Positions 49,994 through 60,992 of a stretch of 64,000 nucleotides of DNA are shown here, piece by piece. The notes beneath the pieces are model-generated. The model did no database searches. It had not been told where the DNA came from and saw only the letters and a list, made by a program, of their open reading frames with translations. Numbering within the stretch: position 1 is the first letter of the stretch; each line of letters opens with the position of its first letter. Location: contig JAFFSR010000218.1 of assembly GCA_017163975.1 (NCBI GenBank), forward strand, positions 10,047,501 through 10,111,500, written 5' to 3'. This stretch comes from Anastatus disparis (lineage: Eukaryota > Arthropoda > Insecta > Hymenoptera > Eupelmidae). The translations under genes and the position numbers were made by a program.

Positions 49994-52900
49994 ACACTTT
50001 TTGCTTTGCTGTCTCGCTCTCTTGCAAAGCTCATTCAATATATTTAATTGTCAAGATTCACTGGTGAGCAATCACTTTTATCGAAGAAGCTTGCAATCGT
50101 TAAAATTAAACTTGAATTTAAGTGCGCACGTGGAATATGCAAAATATTTAATAAAAATTTATGCGAATTTCTTAACTAATATTGATGTGTGTTATCAGTA
50201 CTATCATCATTTTAAATATAACAATATATTCCTTAGAATTTTTTTCCCACTTTTATAAATTGAAATTTTTAATACTTTCAATAAATTTTCAAATACTAAA
50301 ATTAAATAATAATTTTTGAACAAAGCAATAATTTAAAAAAATTAAATATCGAAATTTTTTCTAATGTAAAACTTAATTTTTATTCCAATTTTAATATATA
50401 TTTTAATTGTTAACTCCTACAAATGTATATGCAAAAGTGTATATAATTTTCTTGAAAAATAGTACACTGTTTTAAAAATGTGAAATCTGCTTCCAGTATA
50501 TGCATTAATTTTTATGCAAAACAGCATTAAATTTTATGTTATCAAACAAAATTTAATACTTATTTGCATAAAAATTAACCCATGTACTGAGTGCAAATTT
50601 CATTTTTTTAAGAATGCAGGTTTTTTTTAAAAATGTTATCAGAATATTTCATTGAACTTTTGACGTTATAGCTCAATGTAACTTAATGTACAGATTACAA
50701 TCGGGCAGGAAAACTTTGTAGTCGAATGTAGGGTATACATCCCAGTTTCTACGTCTGTACCTAGTTCTGTGCTTTACATTACAATAGAAAGCACGTAATA
50801 AAGTTTAGACGTAGTGATCGAAACTTACAGTGAAACAAATAAAATAAAACATGCAAGTCTGCGTTTTTGGAATAATTTGACAAAAATTTAGTATAATGAA
50901 TTATTTTAAACTAAATTATACAAGAAATTTGATAATAGCTTTCGATGTTTTGTGATTGTATTGCATTTTATTACGAAATTTCAAATTAAATTTTACCCGC
51001 AATTTTTTAGAATTTTCCTACGATATTTATTATCAAGAGGCGTGGTCGACGCGCCTTGACAGCAATTATTTATATTACAAAACGGTCAAAAAAATGCTAT
51101 TTGTCCATAGTAAACAAAACCTAGAAAAAATTTTCATTCTTATCATTTTTTTATACAAAAGCTAAAAACTGAAAAGAGCATATATACCTCAACTATCAAC
51201 AAATATTTGTAAAATTTATTTTTAAAAAAAAGTTAAACCTAATTAAGTCTCAACTCCTACTACCGTTTTCAGAAATATTTTTTTTACTTTATGTAATAAT
51301 CAATTTCGCAATGTTACTTTAAAAAGAAAGCACAAAAAAATTCTTTTCTCAGATTTCATTAATTAGGTAAAAATCAGCCTTTTACTACTGTATTAAGAAA
51401 TTCCGTGTAAACTTTATTTTCACCAATTCAACTTTAAATAAACAAAAAATTTATAAAATTTAAAATCAATAAAAACTCAACTTTCAAATAAAAGTCTAAA
51501 AGTTTAAAACATTTAACGTAATCGCAATCAATATAAAACGCAATTTAATCAATTCATAATGCATTAAGTGTCGTAGAATCAAAGATCTAACACGATACAT
51601 GATTGAACAATCCTCCGTACAGCACGGCAATATTAATTGAGTTAGTACATAACCCAAAGTAGTAAATCGGTGATCTTAATCAATTAGTTTAGTTACATAC
51701 ACAGACATAAATTTTACTATACCGATCGAATATGTGTGAAAGGATTCTTTGATAATATACGAACGCGGTCCAATCGACTCTTTTTATATACCCATGAGAG
51801 ATTATTGCGGGAGAGAAAGAATTACGCACGAGAACGTATGTGAAATAAAAGTGTAAGAGGAAAAGGAGGGTGGGGGTGGGGTCGACTCGTTACGGGGGTG
51901 TCACACGTATTGCCACCGCTAACAATAAAGCAAACAATAAAGTTCACACAGAAGCGAAACGAAGCACGCGCTCACACGATTTACGAAAAAAAAAAAAAAA
52001 ATAATAAAAGAGAAGCATATATACATGACTCGTGCCGTTCGTATTATGAGCTGGGAAAATATATATGTAACGAGTGAGTGTAGTCAATGCCACTACTGGC
52101 CACTAGTAACTTTGCTAATCAAATAAGCTCTTGGCTTGATCGCTATGTAACTGATCAATCCTCAGCTATACTTTTTCTTTCCTTCTGGATTTATTCTCCC
52201 CCTCTACTCCTATTAAAAATAATCAATTTGATTTTTTCGCATCTGTATCGTTCTTTTGTTTCTGAATCATTTTTTTAAAATTCTTTTTTTTAAAGATTGA
52301 AAGTCATTGTTTTAATTAAATTGAAGTGAACGTTTTTTCCCATGAACATAATTGGATGAGTAGAAAGATATAATTTTTGGTAAATAATATACAATTTGTA
52401 AAATTAATTACTATTTTTTTTTATATTAATACAAAATTCTTTTTATTTTAAATTATTAAAATTTTTTTATTCGGAAAAAATTAACAGATGTTACGTAACT
52501 CTGACAAAACGTTTCATCGAATAAGTATTTGTTAGAAAACGCATCTCTTGTCCAGTGGATATTTGTGCTAATGTTTATTCATGGGGTTCTCTTTACTTAG
52601 GTGGTGCTCCATATAGAGAAAATTTTAAGCAAATACGCTTTGTACATTATGAGTGACGAATGTAACAGCATCGCTGGTCATTTCATCGTCCAGTGGTTAT
52701 TGTTACAGGTTACTCGATAAAATGTTATTGTTGACTTAAGAAAATGCGCTTTTAATCCTTTCAGTAGTAGTGGTCCACTTGTTAAAAAAATTTTTTTTTC
52801 AATTTTATTCATTTTAATTCATGCGTTTGAAAATATAATTTATTGTTATTCGTATTAAAAAATTTAAATTGAAGTGGTAAATAATAGTAAAAAATAATTT

Positions 52901-54499
52901 TTATAACAATGATTCACTACAATTATTTATTGTATTATGTAAATACTATTTTAATAACTTTATTGACCGAATTAATAAATAGATTTGTAAAATCAATCAT
53001 ATTGACATCTTTTATTCAAACAGTAAAATGCATTTCGGGGATGTAGATCAATAAATTGTTGAAAAATAATAATAATATTAAATAGTATCAACACTTTTAC
53101 AATAGCAATAAAATTATATTTTGTTTAAAAAATTTTTCTTTTTTTTTCTATAATATCTTAATAACTTATATAGGTCAGCGATAATTATTTAAAACATCAT
53201 AAAAGATATTTCAAATAATACAGGATTTTCGAGAGGATTTCAATAAACAAAAATTTCTAGGGAATAATATAACATTTGATATAATTAATAAAAATACCAT
53301 AGGTGTCGTGTTAAATTTTGAATATCATTCATTAAAAACTAAATCTAATAATAATTACAAAATGAAAAGCACAACTTAAAATAATCAACTCCTGCGCAGA
53401 AATAACTTATAAAGTGGAATTGGTTCGAGATCGTTACAAATGTACTTACATACTCAATATTACGTGATACAATAAAGAGCGAATTGACTTAAGGGGTGGC
53501 AAATGCAACACAATAGATAAAGTTGAGCTCATGTTTTTAGGTTGAGATTGGTCAACGATCAATCGATTCTGCGCCACTTACTGCATTGGTCACTTAATGG
53601 TTCCCTTGTCATTTATATTATTTTTCCTTACTCGAGTTGTACGCATTTATGGACATTTGGCCATGTCTCGCGCCCCACAAAAACATACTCCGGATAGAAA
53701 ATTTCGTATTGTCTGGATGTAAGGTCCTTTTTTTTATTTTACGATTTGTTAGAGCAAAACTATAGCCTCGCTCGGACACTTGGACAATCGGCCGATTTCA
53801 GATTTATCACGTATCGGCTTACGTTATTGCATATTACAAGGGTATAATATACTTTGAACAGTATTTCGTCACGATTTATATGTTGCGTGCGTAAGGTAAA
53901 AAAAAAGGTTGAAATTCTAGTGTGTCCGAATGTCCAGTTATTATTATGATCGACTTGGGAATCTTCTTTTCTAATATTCGATAATGTTTGCCCTCGTAAA
54001 TTCAGCAAAGTATTGGATATCGGCGTTATTATCTTACCATTCAAAATCTCATTCATACGCAATATTATACAGTTTTTTTTTTTTTGATAACATAAAAAAC
54101 TTGGGTTCAATTTGTTCATTATAATCAATTTTTTGTTTCTTTTTTCATCTTTGAAAAATTTTGAAAAATTGAATTTATATTCTATATGTATGTAAAAAAT
54201 TAATATGGATTGTTTAATTAAAAACATATTTATTTTGTGAAATTCGTAATCTTTTATATCTTTGACATTTATTGAAACGAATTAGTTTTTTTATAAATTG
54301 ATTAAACAAATATAATGACAATTATTTTCTCTGAACAAATACATCGGTATGTTTGAAAAATAAAATCAGGGTTTAGCGTGGAATTTGCTAAAAATGTGGC
54401 TATTATAGCATGCCTCTCTCTGAAAAATTCCGAGCTAAATTTCATTTGAAGAATGACCAACTAATTAGAAGAATGTCGGACCACCGGATCATCCGATTT
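49994..54499. other. Non-coding interval upstream of Hey
   Basis: AT-rich. The short open frames are chance frames without domains. It contains one foldback relic (50463-50620). A GA/C-rich patch lies near 51.8-52.0 kb. I see nothing else I can name. Confidence 0.4.
50463..50620. mobile_element. Foldback relic, TACACTGTT family, copy 2
   Basis: It starts TACACTGTTTTAAAAATGTG. An internal arm TTAATTTTTATGCAAA is mirrored exactly by TTTGCATAAAAATTAA. TGCTTCCAGTA is shared with the copy at 30358. Confidence 0.55.
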
Positions 54500-55155
54500 C
54501 GTTGAAACTGCAAAAATGTTTTCTTACATAAAAAAATATGAAAAAAACTATAGTTATAGTCACAAGCATTCGATAGATTCGAAGGCAGATCAAATATAAG
54601 CAACGATTTTAGGAAACATAATGAAAATCAGCATTGTTTCAAAGCACTATAAATGGGCACGTGTTTATCTTACCTGATCTGCTCCCAAAAATTTAACAAA
54701 TATCTTATAGTTAAAATTTTACTGCATAAAAAAATTTTAATTTTTTCAAAGGTTATTATTAACAATCGAATGTGGAGATTGAAAATGTATCAAAACTATT
54801 AATTATTACATTCGCCATAGAATGTATAATTTTTACTATGTTTTTGATTCCCACATTTAATTATTAATAACTTTTGAAAAAATTGATATTTTTAGACGCA
54901 ATAAAACTCAAATTAAAGCATTTTCGTTAAATTTTTTGTTTTATTTTGGTGGATAATATTAAATTCACATGTGCCTATTTATGGTTCTTTGAAAAAACGC
55001 TATTTTTCATTGTTTCATAAAATTAACGCTTATCTAACTTCGAATTTATTGAGCGTTTATTGCTATAACTCTAGCTTTTTTTATATTTTTGTAATTTTCA
55101 TGTAATTTAATTAAATTTTAAAAAAAGCCTTTTCATACCAGTTGCAAACCGTATT
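54500..55155. mobile_element. Large degenerate foldback element (about 650 bp)
   Basis: Two arms of about 300 bases are inverse complements with many differences. For example, CAAAGCACTATAAATGGGCAC (given here by its ends at about 54637-54660) matches the complement of 54966-54990. Near the centre, TTATTATTAA and TTAATAATAA flank a short spacer. No coding capacity. Confidence 0.6.
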
Positions 55156-55221
55156 TTTTGCCACGAGAGCAAAAAAAGAGCGACGAAGTTGCGATTTTGA
55201 GGCTAGAATGGCAAAAAATAC
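55151..55221. repeat. Short inverted repeat with 12-bp perfect arms
   Basis: GTATTTTTTGCC (55151-55162) and GGCAAAAAATAC (55210-55221), directly abutting the large foldback element. It may be part of it or a separate hairpin. Confidence 0.6.
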
Positions 55222-55604
55222 TATTATGTCAAATGTGTAAGATAAGCATAAATTCCATAGAGCGATATTTGATACTTTTTTCAAGAGATATTAGCGAATC
55301 TTCACTTTTAAAAATAATTTCCACAAACTTTTCTTTTTAAGAGTATAATAGCTTTTGTTCTTTATATAAAGAATGATTAAAATCATAACCACTAGAGTTA
55401 TTATCGTATTTATCGAATAGCATCTATTTGAATGCTCGAAAAATATATGGCTTTTTGATTGGAATGAAACGATCAAAAAGAAATTTTGAAAGTTGATTAT
55501 ACACATAATGAGGTATAAAAAATAATTTTTTCGTAACATACAAAATAACTTTTTCAATTTTAATCTGATCGATTTCATATTTGAACTGTAGCTTTTTAGA
55601 TATA

Positions 55605-55759
55605 GAAAATTAAAAATATTTTGGGCAGAATTTCCGGTTAACGAAAGTTAAAATGACACTTATCTGGAAATTCTATAAATTCTTTGAAAAAATTTTTAGG
55701 TAAGTATCATTTTAACTTATCGTTGACCGGAAATTCTGCCCAAAACATGCTCAATTTTC
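55605..55759. mobile_element. 155-bp foldback element flanked by TA
   Basis: The termini are GAAAATT and AATTTTC. Strong inner arms follow (TTTTGGGCAGAATTTCCGGT and its complement), then AGTTAAAATGA and its complement. A TA dinucleotide flanks each end (55603-55604 and 55760-55761), as for Tc1/mariner-type elements. Confidence 0.65.
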
Positions 55760-55850
55760 TACCAGGTATGTCTTAAAGAAAAATTTTCATGATTGATTAA
55801 CAACGATTTTTTGCAAACGTTCAAACATTAATTTACAAAAAATGTTCGAA

Positions 55851-56098
55851 TTCATGTCAATAAGTTTATTAGTGGCTCACTCGGTAGAGCGATAGATTCA
55901 TAATCTCGAGATCTCAAGTTCGAATCCCTTTTTCAGCAGCCGATTCATACGAGCGCACTACTGAATACGATACATGTGCTTTGTTCACTAATACACTGTC
56001 TCTCCGTCGCTAGGGTCTCCGTCGTTAATTATGCATAGTTATGATAGCATAAGTATACAGCGACGTTAAATAAAATTAAAAAAAAGTTCATGTCAATA
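55851..56098 (+). mobile_element. tRNA-derived SINE, copy 3, with 12-bp target-site duplication
   Basis: The element (55863-56086) is flanked by TTCATGTCAATA at 55851-55862 and 56087-56098. The A box (TGGCTCACTCGG) and B box (AGTTCGAATCC) are intact, and CAT is in the anticodon position. A short internal duplication (CTCCGTCGCTAGGGTCTCCGTCG) is specific to this copy; its ends are at about 56001-56023. Confidence 0.88.
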
Positions 56099-57013
56099 TA
56101 CGAAAAATTATTTTTTTTTTATATAATTGCATGTACTTATCTGAGAAATTTGTAGAAAATTTGATTTTGATTGTTTGCATTATAAGAAAGAATAAGTAAA
56201 TGAAAAGTATATTTTTCAAGAATTTGAAGTTAATGTAATCATTTATCCCTTCTATGCCCTACGAGGAGTATAAAATTTACGTATAAAAAAAGATATATAC
56301 TTTGTTATGTCTCATATCTGAAAATTAAAAATTAAATATTAGAAATTTAGTATCATTCATAAATTTTTATTTATAAATCCATTTATAAATTTCAATAAAA
56401 AAAAATTGTCTCTCATTTGATACACTTTCGTGGGTGTAGATTACAAAAAAGTTTTTACGGCGTACACGTTAGACTATTGCAAATAAGTAGACTTGAAAAA
56501 TGAATAATAGTCAATCAAATAAAAATGAAGAATTTTTAAATAATTGTACCGACTAGCAAAATTCAAAGAATCAACAGCCTCTACATTGAACTGAACCGTA
56601 ATTATTTTGCAAAAGCCTAATTAAATATTAAGAATATACATTAATTTTACAAAGTTCCAAACATTGATCTCAATACTGGAACTACTGGATAAACAACTTC
56701 CGAGGCTTTTGTCGTCCTTGATTCTAAAAATCTCATAAACAGTACGTCAATAATACTCCATCATTTATTACTGACCCAGACAGAAAAAGAACAAGAAGCT
56801 ACTTTTTACCTATGCCGACGTCAAAGACCTTAAATATTCTTCGTCTACCCTTCTGAGAGATGTTGAGATATCGCTCGTTCAAATATAACTGATAGGTGAA
56901 AAAATAAATGCATTTCAGATAAAATATGTAACAGTATTATAAAGAAAAGTATAGAAAAAAATACACAATCCGATAATTATTAATTTTAATGTCATTTGAA
57001 CGGGGTACCTTAA

Positions 57014-57273
57014 GAGCAGGTCGAGTATATCTGTCCTTTTCTAATCAAAGAATTGATTTTCTTACAAAAACTAATAATTTTAGCAAAAAATAAAGAGAAA
57101 GCCGCATCTCAAAAAAGCAATATTTTCATTGATAAGAAAGAATTGATTTTATAAAAACTTTGCTTTTTTCGATATACGAGATGCGGCTTTCTCTTCATTT
57201 CTTGCTAAAGTTATTAGTTTTTGCAAAAAATTGATTCTTCGATTAGAAAAGGACGGAGATACACGACCTCCTC
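57014..57273. mobile_element. 260-bp foldback element flanked by TTAA
   Basis: The arms are near-perfect inverse complements over about 105 bases each, from GAGCAGGTCG at the left to CGACCTCCTC at the right; the innermost arms read GAAAGCCGCATCTC and GAGATGCGGCTTTC. TTAA sits at 57010-57013 and 57274-57277, the target site of piggyBac-type transposons. Confidence 0.75.
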
Positions 57274-58166
57274 TTAAGCATTTTGTAATACGATTAGCGT
57301 AAAAGCCACAATCGCATTAGATCATTGTCTCAAACCGCTCTAACACATCATATACTTCTATCGGATAGTATCTATCTAAATCTGGTGTTTCAGTAGCATT
57401 TCCCTTTTACGTCGATGAAAAACAGGTTCTATCACTGGTTTCCTCAACACGTTTTCCAGGTTTATTCAGGAAATTCCAATCGGTGTACACCTGACGACAA
57501 GACTTGAGATTCTAGATTTTTTTTTGTCAAAATATATAAAAACCTCGGGCATTGCAAATCGAAGATCCCTTTGCATTAAATAACATTATTATTAACATGT
57601 AAGTAGTTCTGTATATAGTATAGAAAACTATCGTGTTTAACCAGTATATAATGAATAAAAACCAAAAATGTCAAATCCATAAAAATTATTTTATCAAAAT
57701 TAAATTTCTCGTCCGGATTGCAAACTTACTCTTAGAAATAATAAATTTTATTTCGATAGCCTCTTTTATTGGCTTGAAAAGAGAGACAAATGAAAAAGAG
57801 TTTTTAATTGTTTTTAAACAACGAAATTTAAAAAAATTTTATTCTATAATATAAAATATTATCTTATATTATTTGGTATTGACCCAACTCAAAGGTAATG
57901 TGACATTTCGCTCGTTAAGTAATTGCAAATCATTTATTTATATCTATTGAATATTTTATTTATTTTATAATTGAAGAGTTGAATTGAATAATAAAGCTCG
58001 ATTGCATTGGATTTTTATTGAATATTAAAAAATTATAAACAAAAAAACAGATGCGCATTTTTCTATAATTCAGTATTTTAAAAAAATTAATTTGACAACT
58101 TTGAAAATTTGAGAGCTTTGACAATACTTCAACGTCATATTCATAATTTAAACTTTCAAATATATA

Positions 58167-58449
58167 CACTGAGAAAAATTCTATCATAAAAATTACTATT
58201 TTAGAAAGTAGCCATGGGACATACTTTATATGTATAAAAATTACTATTTTAAATTGTAAAAATTGCTATTTTAAATAGTAAAAATTTAGATGGTTCGGAA
58301 TTTTCTAAATTTTTACTATTTCAAATAGTAAAAATTGCTATTTGAAATAGCAATTTTTACTATTTGAAGTAGTAATTTTTGTACATATAAAGTATGTCCC
58401 ATGGCTACTATATCAAATAGTAATTTTTACGATACAATTTTTCTCAGTG
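58167..58449. mobile_element. 283-bp foldback element flanked by TA (CACTGAG family)
   Basis: The ends CACTGAGAAAAATT and AATTTTTCTCAGTG are exact inverse complements, with TA on both sides. The arms extend inward through TAGCCATGGGACATACTTTA and its complement. The centre is built of repeated TACTATTT and AAATAGTA words. A mariner/Tc1-type MITE is the best guess. Confidence 0.8.
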
Positions 58450-60992
58450 TACTAAAAGTTTATAGAATTAATAATAAATACAAATTTTTACCAATTAAAA
58501 TCTTTCTAAATTAATCAAGTGTTAAAAAAAATGATTTATTAATTTAAATTAATTATATATTGACATTATTTTAATGGTGTATGTTAAACGAAACTCTATT
58601 TGATAATACGATTAATACAATTAGCATATCTAAAATTGGATATTCATTCATCTAATTTTTTTTTATATTATACGATTCAATATACTCGACGCATGATACT
58701 TCCACAATGACAAACCGGCCCACTTTTTCCAAGCTAATCAAACGGTCACGCTTGAATTGAGACTGAAGCACTGCGTGCAATATGGAAGCGAAGTCAGTTT
58801 CACCCTTAGCCGCATCACAACTCACGTTTCGCTTTGCTCGATCGAGCCGCAAATCCTATCCTCTAGAGAGATATGGGACTTTACTACCTTGTTACTTAAT
58901 GTAACTATTAAAATGAGGATTATTATTAGCCTGATTTTACAAGCCAAAAAAAGTAATCATAGTCATGTCATTGTTATTTTTTGATTTTTTTAAAATTTGA
59001 TAAATTTTAAAATATTGTTGCAGATAAGTAATATTTTAAGTGAGAAAAATCGTTTATGAAATTACGAATAATTTTTTTATTTTAGGGTATTCCATCACTA
59101 TATTTGAATGTTTTTGCAAACACAAAAACTTCCTTCTTTAAAATATGGTAAAATTAGAAAAAATTTTGAATATCGAAAATTTATTTATTACAACATGCAT
59201 TTTATAAGTACATGAGGGCTAAAACAGTACATTGTGTGAAAAGGAAGAAAATGACTTATTTCAAACGATAATGAGATATTGTGTATGAATAGTGATCGAG
59301 AGCCCTTATGGAGGCTCACCTGAGTTTCAAATGACTTTTCATTCCATTGTGCTTACCTTACCTTCTTTTTTATAGAAGGGCCTTTTTTCATGCCTCTAAG
59401 TCGCACGAGAGTCTAAACATTTCGAATTGAATAGCAAGGGGATTATAATACTGTTTATGAAAAAAAAAATAAATATATGCACATGCACACGCATTACACA
59501 AGGTATGGCCATTCATCCTACTTAGCAAGCAATGATAATTCCGCTTAAGTCAAGCACGCTATTCTTAATCAAAATGTATAGTGTAAAAAATTTTTTTGTA
59601 ATTTTAACACATGAAAGTTTTTTAGATGAGGTAAACAATTTGAAAATAATTTTTATGTAAATTTTAAAATTGAAATTTAAACGCGAAAATTTCCTAATAA
59701 TAAAATGTTTAATTTTAAATTATGAGAGTATTTTAATAACAAAATACAAAATAATTTTAACTCATTAATTCTCATATTAATTTTACATGGTTATGTGTAA
59801 AATTTTAACACAATTTTATTAAGAAAGTGCGATTGTACAAAAAATATACACGAACGCGTGCATATACAATTTTGTCAAAAATTTTTGGAAAATAATTTTT
59901 TATGCAGAAATATTAACAATATAAACATACGGAATCATCAATTCTGGGCTCGTCCTTAAACCAATTTCTTTTATTCACGAAAGCAATATTCTAAATCGAT
60001 AAAACTAAATTCATTATTGTCCAAAATCGATTGATACATCAAAGCAATAATCTACGGTTTTTTTTCTACATCGCTTTATTACTTTGTTAAAAAAAAGGAC
60101 ACGGAAGAGTGTTCATAAAGATAAAGTGCATATAGAGATCGACACGCTTAAAAGTGTAGTGCGTAACCACAATGAAGAATTAGACGTAACGTCAGGATTT
60201 GAAAAAAAAAGTCATGTTTACGACTTGAAGATAAAAAAAAAATAAAAGCAAGAAAAAAAAAAAAGCTTTCAATTACATTTATTTTGCTCGCGCCCCTTGA
60301 ACAATTTAAAAATGACTGAAATAGTGCTCCGCTACTACACTGAAATTGTCATGGTAATTCGAAACGCGTGGGGTAGCATTATAAATTTCAATTGTGACAA
60401 GTGTTTTCAGCCAGAGAATTAAAAAAAAGGAAACTATACTGACAGCTGTCAGGCTGGACTTGACAGACCGGAACTGTAAAATCTAGTAAGATAGTGCAAA
60501 AAAAAGAAAAAACAAAAGATGAGTAATTGATACACTCGAATATTATTTATTGTTTTACGAATTAAGAAAGTTTCATTAATATAGAAATACATTTTGTCTT
60601 TCATGTTACATACACGCTTTATAAAAGTTTAATTTTTTTCAGAAGAATAGTTTAATTTATTTACTGTAATTTTTTTAATAAGTGTTTAAATTTAAAATTT
60701 ATTTAAACTACCAAATTTCTATTAATTTAAAAAAATTTTTTTAGGGTTACAAATGATATTAAAAAAAATTTTTTCGGTAAAATATAAATTATTATAGTTT
60801 TTTCTATCAATTATAAAAATTTCGTCATAAATAAAAAAAGGTAAAGGTTAAAACAAAACTTCAGGTAAAAATCATATTTCAGTGAGATTCATTTTTATTG
60901 AAAACGTTTATACAAGTTACAATATATTTTATAAATATATTATTAGTTTCTTTTTTTTCTATAATAGTAACAGTATTACACTAAATATCTTT
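58450..60992. other. Non-coding interval downstream of the filamin gene
   Basis: AT-rich with A-runs and T-runs. I see no coding exon, RNA gene or clear mobile element. The 3'UTR of the filamin gene lies at its right end. Confidence 0.4.

Noticed and set aside
53760..54227. 155-residue - strand open frame
   Set aside because: AT-driven Ile/Asn/Lys/Phe composition, no domain and no splice partners.
54842..54849. Su(H) site TTCCCACA
   Set aside because: It lies inside the large foldback element, so its presence is better explained by the transposon than by regulation.
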